Assembly (NCBI GenBank): GCA_022865355.1
Contig: JALHST010000187.1
Span: forward strand, 1 to 39,702
Source: Maribacter sp.
GTDB taxonomy: Bacteria > Bacteroidota > Bacteroidia > Flavobacteriales > Flavobacteriaceae
Reading direction: 5' to 3'
DNA length: 39,702 nucleotides
Positions 1-7,991 of the stretch are shown here, in pieces (the first letter of the stretch is position 1; each line of letters opens with the position of its first letter). The translations under genes and the position numbers were made by a program. The notes beneath the pieces were generated by a model that was given only the letters and a program-made list of their open reading frames with translations, did not search any database and had not been told where the DNA came from.

Positions 1-48
1 AAAATTATAGTTGGACAATCCTTAAAAAATGGACAGTAAATTATCGTT

Positions 49-945
49 ATGAAAAGAAGAAATGTAATAGGATATCTGGCCCTCGCACCATTTTTATTAG
101 GTACACGCCAAATATTGGCCTGCCCTAAAATGGACACCTCAGTTCCACCCCGGTTGCAGTATAGCGTAAATGCCTATTCCTTTAATTCCTTGCTCAAAAG
201 TGGTGAGATGACTTTCTTTGATATGATGGAATTTGCAGCCCAAATTGGTTTGGATGCCGTAGACTTGACAGGATATTATTTTCCTTCATATCCCGAGATA
301 CCCACAAATAACGAACTTTTTCTTTTGAAAAGAAAAGCACTGGAACTGGGACTGAATATCTCCTGGACCGGTATAAGAAATGATTTTGTCAACCCGGATG
401 CGGATGCACGCAAAACGGATAGGGACCTGGTCCGAAAATGGTTGAACGTTTCGTCTAAATTGGGCGCATCGGTCATGAGGGTTTTCGCCGGTAAGCATTC
501 CTATGACGGTTTTAGCAAAAGCGATGTTAAAGAATGGCTTGTAGCCGATTTTAAAACTTGTGCCGGTTATGGAGAAGGTCAGGGCGTGATCGTAGGACTG
601 CAAAATCACAACGAGTTCTTGATCAACAGCGATGAAATTATTGAGGTCTTAGAAAAAGTAGACTCTGAATGGTTTGGATTGATTTTGGACATAGGTAGCC
701 TCCAGACTGAGGATCCTTATGATGAAATTGAAAAGCTGGCTCCTTACGCAAACTATTGGTTTATTAAGGAACATGTATACCCAAATGGCATCAAAACCCC
801 GGTAAATATGGAAAAGGTAGCGACAATAATCCGGAATCAAGGTTATCAAGGCTATGTTTCGTTTGAAAGTCTTTCCGATGCAGACCCCAAACTAATTGTC
901 ACTTCCATGCTTAATTCATTTCGCACCGAGTACGAAAAACGCTAA
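49..945 (+). CDS. Exported sugar phosphate isomerase/epimerase-like TIM-barrel protein
   Basis: This 298-residue protein resembles the xylose-isomerase-like TIM barrel (AP_endonuc_2) family, whose members isomerise or epimerise sugars or sugar acids with a bound divalent metal. Residues 1-25 (basic MKRRN then a hydrophobic stretch ending near LAC) look like an export signal with a weak twin-arginine character. Metal-site segments are recognisable: VGLQNHNEF, LILDIGS, IKEHVY and SFESL. The first carries Gln where many relatives have Glu. The substrate cannot be inferred. It is followed at 85 bases by a small membrane protein and then a phosphotriesterase-family hydrolase on the same strand, so a small catabolic cluster is possible. 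The upstream context is cut off by the window edge. Confidence 0.8.
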   Translation: MKRRNVIGYLALAPFLLGTRQILACPKMDTSVPPRLQYSVNAYSFNSLLKSGEMTFFDMMEFAAQIGLDAVDLTGYYFPSYPEIPTNNELFLLKRKALELGLNISWTGIRNDFVNPDADARKTDRDLVRKWLNVSSKLGASVMRVFAGKHSYDGFSKSDVKEWLVADFKTCAGYGEGQGVIVGLQNHNEFLINSDEIIEVLEKVDSEWFGLILDIGSLQTEDPYDEIEKLAPYANYWFIKEHVYPNGIKTPVNMEKVATIIRNQGYQGYVSFESLSDADPKLIVTSMLNSFRTEYEKR

Positions 946-1029
946 CAATGAAGACAATTAGCAGGCATTGAACAAACGTCGATGGCATGATACGATTATC
1001 AATCTTAAAAAAATAGTAATCGGTTAATA

Positions 1030-1494
1030 ATGGAAAAGGTAAAGAAGATCGGTGTGTTCTCTTTCGCTAAATTTCAGGGCTATTTAGCTGGCCTCATTGG
1101 CCTTATCTGCGGGATGTTGTATTCTTTTGGCGGACTAGTAATAGATATACTAGTAAGTGCCGGATTGACTTCTGCAATTGAAATGGAAACACCCGGTTTA
1201 AGTTTTGGTACGGTACTGGCATTCGGGGTATTGATCGGTATGCCACTCATATTCGCAGTCGCTGGATTCTTATTGGGACTTGTTGAGGCCGTACTCTATA
1301 ATTTAGTTGCTAGATGGTTTGGTGGATTAAAAATAGATTTTGACCGCGAAAAGCAGCATGCCCGAGACCTCGGGATTTTTCGTGCTCTTATAAATAAAAC
1401 CCATCTTACACGCAGCTTCAATAAAAAACCAATATTTACATCAATGAAGAGACAGATGAATTTGAATCTTTTCACTTGTATTTTAATATTGTGA
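1030..1494 (+). CDS. Small DUF3566-like membrane protein with an unusual C-terminal extension
   Basis: The first about 107 residues form a recognisable unit: a KVKKIGVFSFAK start, a glycine-rich hydrophobic helix (about 15-40), a short loop, a second hydrophobic segment (about 60-95), and a closing WFGGLKIDFD. This resembles DUF3566-type small membrane proteins, which as I recall usually stop soon after the GGxxIDF motif. Here the frame runs on for about 45 residues of low-complexity, basic sequence without family resemblance. The final residues, from ATG 1444, read as the lipoprotein signal peptide of the next gene. The frame ends only at the TGA at 1492-1494, which also interrupts that signal peptide. 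The extension is probably translated intergenic DNA after loss of the original stop. The core has no assigned function. Confidence 0.65.
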   Translation: MEKVKKIGVFSFAKFQGYLAGLIGLICGMLYSFGGLVIDILVSAGLTSAIEMETPGLSFGTVLAFGVLIGMPLIFAVAGFLLGLVEAVLYNLVARWFGGLKIDFDREKQHARDLGIFRALINKTHLTRSFNKKPIFTSMKRQMNLNLFTCILIL

Positions 1495-1554
1495 TATGGC
1501 TGTTCAAGACCCAAACAACCACCCATAATACGGCATGTAGCAGGTAGTAGCCCA
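1444..1554 (+). pseudogene. Interrupted lipoprotein leader of the phosphotriesterase-family gene
   Basis: In the same frame as the downstream hydrolase there is an ATG at 1444 (MKRQMNLNLFTCILIL), then TGA at 1492-1494, then YGCSRPKQPP and onward without another stop. A basic start, a hydrophobic core and Gly-Cys are the parts of a lipoprotein signal peptide. Reading the TGA as TTA (one base change) gives Leu-Tyr-Gly-Cys, a good lipobox. The residues after it (HVAGSSPVVSNQIW) line up with the N-terminal strand of the family, which lies upstream of any available downstream start. The simplest reading is a nonsense mutation, or a base-call error, in a once intact lipoprotein gene. Confidence 0.65.
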
Positions 1555-2466
1555 GTGGTATCAAATCAAATATGGTTGTCCCACGAGCATGTTTTGGTTG
1601 ATTTTATAGGCGCTGACAGTATTCGTCCTGCTGATTGGGACCACGATGCAATACTAAAACAAGTACTTCCCTATTTCGAGGCGCTCAAGGAATTTAATGT
1701 AGATTATTTTGTGGATGCCACCCCGAATTACTTGGGAAGAGATCCTGTACTACTTGAAAAAATAGCCGCTAAGACCGGTATTCGCATTATCACGAACACC
1801 GGGCTTTATGGCGCGCGCCAAAATAAATTTTTGCCCGATTACGTCAGGGATATACCACCGGAAGACTTGGCGGAAATGTGGATACGGGAATATCGCGAGG
1901 GAATCAATGGTACTTCGGTCAGACCCGGATTTATAAAGATTGGCATCGATAGCTCGGATCCCTTGGATGTCCTGCAACAAAAGTTGGTCAAAGCGGCGGC
2001 CATGACCCATTTGAAAACAGGATTGACAATTGCCTCCCATACGGGGGAAGCCAAAGGTTTATGGCCGCAATTGCGTATCCTAAAGGAAATGGGCGTTTCT
2101 CCGGAAGCCTTTATTTGGGTGCATGCCCAAGCGGAGCCTGATAATAATAATTATCTCAAGGCGGCCGAGGCAGGATGCTGGATAAGTCTAGACGGATTGG
2201 GCTGGGAGTTGGAAAAACATGCGGAAAAACTGCTATTCGCAAAAAAGAATGGCATTTTAGATCGGATTCTAATTTCCCATGATGCCGGATGGTACGACCC
2301 ACAAAAAGAAATTCAAACGATCACACCCTACACCCCTATTTTCAAGAAACTATTTCCTTTGCTAAAAGCAAATGGATTCTCAGACGAAGAAATTAATGGT
2401 TTGATATCAGTCAATCCGTCAAAAGCATTCTCTATTGCAGTTAGACCCTATCTTTCGGACAAGTAG
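1555..2466 (+). CDS. Phosphotriesterase-family metal-dependent hydrolase/lactonase (leader interrupted)
   Basis: The 303 residues from the GTG at 1555 cover nearly the whole binuclear-metal amidohydrolase barrel of the phosphotriesterase family. Numbered from that GTG, all ligands are present: His10 and His12 (HEH), Lys128 (FIKIG, the carbamylated lysine), His162 (ASHTGE), His190 (WVHAQ) and Asp243 (SHDAG). Members near this branch are often lactonases; the substrate here is unknown. The GTG is only the first start codon after the in-frame TGA at 1492-1494; no ribosome binding site supports it. The intact form probably began at 1444 as a lipoprotein. If only the part from 1555 is made, the enzyme would lack its export signal and its first beta strand. 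It converges with the Gfo/Idh/MocA gene. Confidence 0.75.
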   Translation: MVSNQIWLSHEHVLVDFIGADSIRPADWDHDAILKQVLPYFEALKEFNVDYFVDATPNYLGRDPVLLEKIAAKTGIRIITNTGLYGARQNKFLPDYVRDIPPEDLAEMWIREYREGINGTSVRPGFIKIGIDSSDPLDVLQQKLVKAAAMTHLKTGLTIASHTGEAKGLWPQLRILKEMGVSPEAFIWVHAQAEPDNNNYLKAAEAGCWISLDGLGWELEKHAEKLLFAKKNGILDRILISHDAGWYDPQKEIQTITPYTPIFKKLFPLLKANGFSDEEINGLISVNPSKAFSIAVRPYLSDK

Positions 2467-2615
2467 TTGAATTAGAGCATAAGAAACGACCCAGACATAG
2501 TATAAATAGTCAATATAAATTCAAAACATTGACTTCCGTTATATTCGAAAGTCCATGTTATGAAGTAATTCGCACCGTCTTACACTATGATGCGACGTCG
2601 ACTGATTTTATCAAA

Positions 2616-3953
2616 TCACACATTTTCAGGGACCACAAATCCGTCGCGATAATTTCGCGTAAGCATGCTATCCGCTTCGGGGTCGTTTACAAAGGTCTCC
2701 GCATGGGGATTGAACGTCAAGACGCGATCCAATCGGTAGGCAATGTTGCCAAGATGCGCCAGCCCGGAGGCAAGGTGGGCCGTTTCGACGGGGCCATTCA
2801 AAATGGTTTTGTCGTGTTTGCGGACGGCTTCGATAAAATTGGCGAAATGCCCGTCGGTACCGCCATCGCCCCGATCCATTCCTGTCGCCGATTTTCCGCC
2901 ATCATCGCCCGACTTGCCCGGTTCCCGGTTCTCCCCCAAATAGGTTTTATATTTATCATAGCCATCTACGACCAGTATGCCTTTATCTCCATAGAAAATA
3001 TTGCCGACTGTAGCCCCCTCTTCGGTATTCGTGCACCATGGGCGTACCTCAAATTGTATAATTTTTCGTTCCTCCGGATAATTATAAACAGAGGTCAGGA
3101 CTTCGGGAACTTCTTTGCAATCATCCCACAGGAACTTCCCGCCCATCGAGGTTATTTTTGTGGGTAGGCCTACATCCAATCCCCACATACACAAATCGGT
3201 TTCATGAATGCCTTGGTTGCCTACATCGCCATTGCCATAATCCCAGTGCCAGTGCCAGTTGTAATGTACAAGATTTCTCGTAAAAGGCCTTTTAGGTGCC
3301 GGTCCTGTCCATAAATCATAATCGATTCCGGCCGGTACGGGAGAGAACCCCTGATCCCCAATATCGCCCCTCCATCGAAAAACAAGCCCTCGGGCCATAT
3401 AAACCCGCCCGATATAGCCATCGCGCATTAAATTGATAGCCTCGTTGATGGCCGGCGAACTTCGCAATTGCACCCCATGCTGTACGATACGGTCATATTT
3501 TTGGGCTGCTTCGACCATTTTACGTCCTTCCCGGATGTTGTGCGAACCTGGTTTTTCAACGTATACATCTTTTCCTGCCTGACAGGCCCATATTGCTGCA
3601 AGTGCATGCCAGTGATTGGGAGTCGCGATGGTGACCACGTCAATATCCTTGTTCTCCATGACCCTGCGCAGGTCTTGCTCTAGCCCAACGTCTTGATTGT
3701 AAGTTTCCTTAAACGATTTTTGTCGCTCTTTCAAAAGGTTCATGTCGGGATCACATAGCGTGGTAATGCGAACATTGTCCTGTACCATTAAACTTTTAAT
3801 ATGGCTCGTACCACGCCCATTAACCCCTAAAACTGCCGCGTTGATGCGATCGTTCGCGCCAAAGACGCTCGAAGAAATAATGGTCGGTGCGGCTATTACC
3901 GCGGTTCCTGCCGCAGCCGTTTTCTTGATAAAAGATCTTCTTGTTGATTTCAT
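2616..3953 (-). CDS. Tat-exported Gfo/Idh/MocA family oxidoreductase
   Basis: This 445-residue protein begins with a twin-arginine signal (R5-R6-S-F-I-K-K, then an Ala-rich core to about residue 32), so it is predicted to fold in the cytoplasm and be exported. A Rossmann NAD(P)-binding domain follows (VLGVNGRG near 41-48, TIATPNHWH near 108-116) with the family lysine in YVEKP at 131-135. The C-terminal half is the mixed alpha/beta substrate domain, with HWHWDYGNGDVGNQGIHE-type residues near the catalytic site. Such exported, tightly NAD-binding members are common in Bacteroidota and act on sugars or cyclitols; the substrate here is unknown. It is alone on its strand, convergent with the phosphotriesterase-family gene. 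Start ATG is at 3953. Confidence 0.9.
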   Translation of the reverse strand: MKSTRRSFIKKTAAAGTAVIAAPTIISSSVFGANDRINAAVLGVNGRGTSHIKSLMVQDNVRITTLCDPDMNLLKERQKSFKETYNQDVGLEQDLRRVMENKDIDVVTIATPNHWHALAAIWACQAGKDVYVEKPGSHNIREGRKMVEAAQKYDRIVQHGVQLRSSPAINEAINLMRDGYIGRVYMARGLVFRWRGDIGDQGFSPVPAGIDYDLWTGPAPKRPFTRNLVHYNWHWHWDYGNGDVGNQGIHETDLCMWGLDVGLPTKITSMGGKFLWDDCKEVPEVLTSVYNYPEERKIIQFEVRPWCTNTEEGATVGNIFYGDKGILVVDGYDKYKTYLGENREPGKSGDDGGKSATGMDRGDGGTDGHFANFIEAVRKHDKTILNGPVETAHLASGLAHLGNIAYRLDRVLTFNPHAETFVNDPEADSMLTRNYRDGFVVPENV

Positions 3954-4523
3954 GTGCTCATCTATTTGGTTTAACTAAAATTCCACAGAGGGCAGAAAAC
4001 TACTTTTTTGATATGCGAATTCATGCTGTTTTTGGCACCATTATGATTCCAGGCATATTCCAGCTCATATTAAATTGACTGCACCATCAAAAGGGAACGA
4101 TGCCTTTAAAAAAAGCGGCAATTCATATAGCCGTAAAAAAATCCTGTGGTACCTATTGCCAAGGAAAGTTAAACTTTTTATTCTTTCGTGAACGTTAACG
4201 AACCCTTTTTTTTATTATTTACTAAGTCGTCGACCCTTTGGCCATAAATACATTTAGACTGTATTTCAAATTAAAGGGCATCAGATAGCCCACTCACTCG
4301 GGAATATTACAAACGGCCTGCTCACAAGCATCGGTACCTTCTTTCTAAGTTTTTGCAGCGATTTCTAGCGGGTCAATCTACCCCACGCTGAAATTTCCTA
4401 TCTTTAGTAAGCTCCCTTGTTAGATGCAATCCGCTGTAGTGACAAGCTTCTTGGCCGGGAAGACGGTTCCTGATAGCAATGCTAGCAAACTATAGATAAA
4501 CAAACACAAATAACTAAAAAAAT
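3954..4523. other. 570-base intergenic region between divergent genes
   Basis: This stretch separates the divergently transcribed Gfo/Idh/MocA and VOC genes. I see no coding sequence, tRNA or strong hairpin. It should contain both promoters, but I found no clear TTTG / TAnnTTTG pair on either strand. Its only clear element is the near-perfect palindrome at 4185-4202. The stretch is AT-rich with scattered short ORFs and could contain decayed sequence, but I recognise none. Confidence 0.5.
4185..4202. promoter_or_regulatory. Near-perfect 18-bp palindrome, possible LacI-type operator
   Basis: The sequence TTCGTGAACGTTAACGAA equals its own reverse complement except for one mismatched pair, and is centred on AACGTT. 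Palindromes with a central CG flanked by AA/TT half-sites are typical of LacI-family operators. It lies in the large divergent intergenic region, 230 bases upstream of the Gfo/Idh/MocA start and about 320 upstream of the VOC start. No LacI gene is in the window, so the regulator is unidentified. Confidence 0.35.
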
Positions 4524-5033
4524 ATGAAAAAACATGGCTTATTAATTTTAGGATCGGCCCTATTCTTTGTGCTGGGCTTCGGCTTTAATCCGGCGACCCC
4601 AAAAGCATCCGCAAGGAACAATACCTTATTTGAAAATATGAATAACACTAATATGGACAGTATGAAATTAGGAGCTTTTTCAATAAGCCTTAGTGTCAAG
4701 GACATTCAGGCTTCAAAACAATTCTATGAGCATCTTGGTTTTTCGGTCCTAGGTGGGGGCTTAGAGAAGAATTACCTAATAATGAAAAATGAAAATGCCC
4801 TTGTTGGTTTATTCCAGGGGATGTTTGAAGGAAACATCTTGACATTTAACCCGGGATGGGATGAAAATGGCCAGAACATAACCGATTTTGATGATATTCG
4901 AAAAATCCAACAGCTATTAAAAAGCCAAGGGATAAAATTAGACCATGCAATTGATGAAAATACTACCGGCCCGGCCAGCCTGATGATTCCGGACCCGGAC
5001 GGAAATATAATTCTTATCGATCAACATCGTTAG
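4524..5033 (+). CDS. VOC (glyoxalase/bleomycin-resistance) family protein with predicted signal peptide
   Basis: The 169 residues comprise an N-terminal hydrophobic signal-like segment (MKKHGLLILGSALFFVLGFGF, cleavage possible after KASA at 27-30), a short Asn-rich linker with Met39, Met44 and Met47, and a single VOC domain from about residue 47. The domain shows the FSISLSVKDIQASKQFYEHLGF opening, a FNPGWDENGQN loop and a closing DPDGNIILID strand. VOC proteins use paired beta-alpha-beta-beta-beta units for metal-dependent or binding functions; the substrate is not inferable. As I recall, related flavobacterial proteins begin at the position of Met44-Met47 and are cytoplasmic, so either this gene gained an export signal or translation starts internally. 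It stands alone between two intergenic gaps. Confidence 0.8.
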   Translation: MKKHGLLILGSALFFVLGFGFNPATPKASARNNTLFENMNNTNMDSMKLGAFSISLSVKDIQASKQFYEHLGFSVLGGGLEKNYLIMKNENALVGLFQGMFEGNILTFNPGWDENGQNITDFDDIRKIQQLLKSQGIKLDHAIDENTTGPASLMIPDPDGNIILIDQHR

Positions 5034-5201
5034 GTCATTTTGAAATATATTGGTGCGCGGGAAGGAGCCTTAAACTTAAAAACTAGTACGCCATTAGTTG
5101 TAAATGCATGGTATTTTCCTTTCTTTAAATAATATAACCTTTTATCTTATTTCCCTTTGCGCCAAATTATGGCACCATGGTAACCAATCTAATTAAACCC
5201 T

Positions 5202-6002
5202 ATGATCAAGTTTTTTAGAAAGATCCGACAACGATTGCTCACCAAGAATAATCCTACCTCCCGTGCTACTGCCCCAGGAAGTGTAGGCAGGTTCAGTAAA
5301 TATTTGCTCTATGCCATCGGAGAGATCGTATTGGTGGTCATTGGCATTTTAATCGCCTTACAGATCAATACGTCGAACCAAAATCGCATCAATAATAAGA
5401 CCGAGCTGTATTATCTTAATCAAATGAGGAATGACCTAGCGACGGATAGCCTTATTCTCTTTCAAGAAAAATTAAAATTTCAAAATAATCTTCCGATTAT
5501 ATTAAACTTTCTTGCCGAGCTCCATAAAAACGATAATAAAGAAAGTTTTAACCAGGCGATTCGAAGCTATATCAATCATGTTTTCAAACCCTTATCATTC
5601 GTGAGTAATAACGCCACCTTTAACGAAATGAAATCAAGTGCCAAGCTGGGACTTATTCGAGATAATGTATTAAGAAATGGCATCGTAAATCTTTATAACC
5701 ACTTGGAGGAAACTAAAAACCTTTATTCAACACAATATGATTTTATCAGCTCGATCGATGTAGCGCTAATTTCCGGAAGAGGCTTGGCCAAATATCATCA
5801 AGCGCAAAATTCACTTTTTTCCCAATACAATTCAGAAGATGAATTGTATCTGTTAAAGGGGTTTAAAGCCGAATTGGAAAGCAATGCGGCCAATTGGCAT
5901 TGGTCTATCGTGGAATTACAGCCCGAATTGACCGCCCAAATACAGGAACTGCGTGAAGTGATTGCCGAAATAGATGCGTATGTCAAGAATAACAACGAAT
6001 AA
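5202..6002 (+). CDS. DUF6090 family membrane protein
   Basis: The N-terminus (MIKFFRKIRQRLLTKNN), the motif RFSKYLLYAIGEIVLVVIGILIALQIN and the following NQNR are the hallmark of DUF6090 proteins, which are abundant and multicopy in Flavobacteriia. There is one transmembrane helix at about residues 36-55. The remaining about 210 residues are a predominantly helical, probably periplasmic, domain with coiled-coil character. About 16 residues (PTSRATAPGSVGR region, 18-30) are inserted between the basic start and FSKYL compared with the common short form. Function is unknown; the family is best treated as a membrane-anchored sensor-like or structural protein of undetermined role. It is a single-gene unit. 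Confidence 0.8.
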   Translation: MIKFFRKIRQRLLTKNNPTSRATAPGSVGRFSKYLLYAIGEIVLVVIGILIALQINTSNQNRINNKTELYYLNQMRNDLATDSLILFQEKLKFQNNLPIILNFLAELHKNDNKESFNQAIRSYINHVFKPLSFVSNNATFNEMKSSAKLGLIRDNVLRNGIVNLYNHLEETKNLYSTQYDFISSIDVALISGRGLAKYHQAQNSLFSQYNSEDELYLLKGFKAELESNAANWHWSIVELQPELTAQIQELREVIAEIDAYVKNNNE

Positions 6003-6160
6003 TGTATTCGAAATTTTTGTGTAGGGAAAGGAAACCTTTTAAAATTCGCCGACCTCAGAAATCGAATCATATATCCCTAACCGAAATTATAGAGCAGAAT
6101 CACATAAATACAACTTAAATATCAAAAGATAAGTATGTTGCAAATTATAGCGAAATTGGT

Positions 6161-7201
6161 ATGAGAGCCTTAGTTTTTGAATCCTTTCAAGGATCCTTGC
6201 GGGTACAAAATGTTCAGGATCCCACTCCCAAAGATCATGGAGTCGTCGTTAAAGTGAGCGCCACCGGTTTGTGCCGCAGTGATTGGCATGGCTACATGGG
6301 CCATGACCCCGATATCGTATTGCCCCATGTTCCGGGTCACGAATTGGCTGGGACCATCGTGGCCCTTGGTAAAAACGTTCAAAATTTTAAGGTCGGGGAC
6401 CGGATCACCGTACCTTTTGTTTGCGCCTGCGGTCGTTGTAGTCAATGTAGTTCTGGGAATCATCAGGTTTGTGACCATCAATCACAACCTGGATTTACCC
6501 ATTGGGGTTCGTTCGCCGAATATGTTGCCTTGGATTATGCCGACACCAATCTCGTGCCGATCCCCGAAGAAATTGATGATGTTACGGCAGCAACCTTGGG
6601 ATGCCGTTTTATTACTGCCTTTAGGGCCATTGTCGAACAAGGTAAAGTAAGCGGGGGTCAGTATGTTGCCGTACATGGTTGCGGCGGCGTTGGATTGTCT
6701 GCCGTGATGATTGCGAATGCCCTAGGAGCTCAGGTAATCGCTATCGACATCAATGAAGCCGCATTGGTCTTTGCCAAACAGCTCGGCGCCATCGCGACCA
6801 TAAATGCCTCGCAAACTACCCATGTCGTAGATCTCGTGAAAAACATCACCCAAGGGGGCGCCCATGTCTCTTTGGATGCATTCGGAAGTGCCACTACTTG
6901 CTTTAATTCCGTTTCGAATCTAAGAAAAAGGGGGAAACACATTCAAGTGGGATTGATGACCGGGGATCATCGACATCCCCAAGTCCCCATGGACCTAGTC
7001 TTGGCCCATGAACTTGAAATTATCGGTAGTCATGGCATGCAGGCCCATAAATATCCCGAAATGATGGCCATGATCAAAAATGGGAAGCTCCATCCTGAAA
7101 AACTCATTGAAAAAACCATCCCGCTCGAAGCGGCCATCACGGCCTTGCCGAATATGGCGCAATTTGATCATAAAGGCGTTCTGGTAATCAATTCCTTTTA
7201 A
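6161..7201 (+). CDS. Zinc-dependent alcohol dehydrogenase family protein
   Basis: This 346-residue medium-chain dehydrogenase oxidises or reduces an alcohol/aldehyde pair with NAD(P). The catalytic zinc ligands are visible as Cys38 (GLCRSDWHG) with the His60-Glu61 pair (VPGHELAG) and a Cys in TLGCRF. The structural zinc lobe is Cys90, Cys93, Cys96 and Cys104 ([17 protein letters not shown]). The Rossmann fingerprint is [11 protein letters not shown]. Length matches the family (about 340-350). Substrate is not determined, though the [15 protein letters not shown] form is typical of general zinc alcohol dehydrogenases. No operon partner is close: 158 bases separate it from the preceding gene and about 220 from the next. 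Confidence 0.9.
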   Translation: MRALVFESFQGSLRVQNVQDPTPKDHGVVVKVSATGLCRSDWHGYMGHDPDIVLPHVPGHELAGTIVALGKNVQNFKVGDRITVPFVCACGRCSQCSSGNHQVCDHQSQPGFTHWGSFAEYVALDYADTNLVPIPEEIDDVTAATLGCRFITAFRAIVEQGKVSGGQYVAVHGCGGVGLSAVMIANALGAQVIAIDINEAALVFAKQLGAIATINASQTTHVVDLVKNITQGGAHVSLDAFGSATTCFNSVSNLRKRGKHIQVGLMTGDHRHPQVPMDLVLAHELEIIGSHGMQAHKYPEMMAMIKNGKLHPEKLIEKTIPLEAAITALPNMAQFDHKGVLVINSF

Positions 7202-7270
7202 CACAACTTGAAAAATAGCTGCCCCAGGGCACCGTTTCATCAATGCATTGCGCAATGATTTTTAAAGGCA

Positions 7271-7342
7271 ATTTAAAGGCCCTATCTCTTTATTTTGTAA
7301 CTTACTTCTGAAACTATTCGGCTCTATTCAGGGCCTTTAAAT
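7271..7342. repeat. 13-bp perfect inverted repeat enclosing 46 bp
   Basis: The arm ATTTAAAGGCCCT at 7271-7283 is the exact reverse complement of AGGGCCTTTAAAT at 7330-7342. With one bulged A at 7270 the pairing extends by two more G-C pairs (7268-7269 with 7343-7344). The core TTTAAAGGC also occurs as a direct repeat at 7261-7269. The enclosed 46 bp contains TTATTTTG (7290-7297), one base off the flavobacterial -7 box. The structure lies between the dehydrogenase and the zinc-ribbon gene. It could be a long-loop terminator hairpin, a regulator site, or the borders of a small invertible promoter segment. Confidence 0.6.
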
Positions 7343-7420
7343 GCACTATACGCCCTCGGTGGAAAATCTTAGGAAACGTCAATATTTGAAAATGAATCCA
7401 ATAAATTGAATGCCAAAAAC

Positions 7421-7684
7421 ATGCAACCCATCTACAAAAATTGTCAGAGCTGCAGAATGCCGCTAAAGAAAGACGATAAAGGCGGAGGCACCAATAAAGA
7501 CGGTAGCAAGAGCACCCTATATTGCTCTAAATGTTATGTAGACGGACAATTCAGCTTGCCCGATATTACGGTGGGTGAAATGCAGCAGCGGGTAAAAGGC
7601 AAATTGAAGGAATTCGGTTTTCCAGGATTTATGGCGGGTTTTTTTACAAAGGGTATCCCAAAATTGGAACGTTGGAAAAATTAA
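7421..7684 (+). CDS. Zinc-ribbon domain protein
   Basis: From the ATG at 7421 this encodes 87 residues starting MQPIYKNCQSCRMPL. An in-frame TTG at 7406 is possible but unlikely. Two Cys pairs, CQSC near the start and CSKC near residue 36, form a probable four-cysteine zinc site, matching the putative zinc-ribbon family (Zn_ribbon_2) whose members begin CQSCGMPL. The rest is a basic helical tail ending GIPKLERWKN. Function is unknown; such small proteins are often called transcription- or cofactor-related without proof. It is followed after 19 bases by the 95-residue protein and probably co-transcribed with it. Confidence 0.8.
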   Translation: MQPIYKNCQSCRMPLKKDDKGGGTNKDGSKSTLYCSKCYVDGQFSLPDITVGEMQQRVKGKLKEFGFPGFMAGFFTKGIPKLERWKN

Positions 7685-7703
7685 AATAATAAACTTAAGT
7701 GCA

Positions 7704-7991
7704 ATGGCGACTAAAATACAGCTCATACATCCTGCCGGTAAAAAAGCGGTTCGTATGGAGGATGCTAAATACGAGATCATCAAGAAATACCTTTTACAAT
7801 ATTTAAATTCAAAGGGCGAAGCCACCCAAAATGAACTACAAAATTCTGTGGAAGGGGCTTTCAAAAAAGACCATGTTATTTTTGAAGGCACCATCGGGTG
7901 GCACACCGAATGGGTCAAACTTGACTTGGAGGCACGGGGGATAATCAAACGCCATGCCGATAGAAACCCGGCAACCTATTCTATGGCATGA
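7704..7991 (+). CDS. Small conserved protein, DUF6958-like
   Basis: The 95-residue protein begins MATKIQLIHPAGKKAVRMEDAKYEIIKKYLL and contains EGTIGWHTEWVKLDLEARGIIKR. This pattern agrees with my memory of the DUF6958 family, a small protein with winged-helix-like secondary structure; the family name should be confirmed by profile search. There is no signal peptide or membrane segment. Its stop overlaps the start of the following membrane protein by four bases (ATGA at 7988-7991), indicating translational coupling, and the zinc-ribbon gene lies 19 bases upstream. The three genes probably form one transcript. Confidence 0.7.
   Translation: MATKIQLIHPAGKKAVRMEDAKYEIIKKYLLQYLNSKGEATQNELQNSVEGAFKKDHVIFEGTIGWHTEWVKLDLEARGIIKRHADRNPATYSMA

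Noticed and set aside
2529-3167. 212-codon plus-strand ORF
   Set aside because: It lies antisense to the clear Gfo/Idh/MocA gene, has no recognisable domain, and reflects codon composition of the opposite strand.
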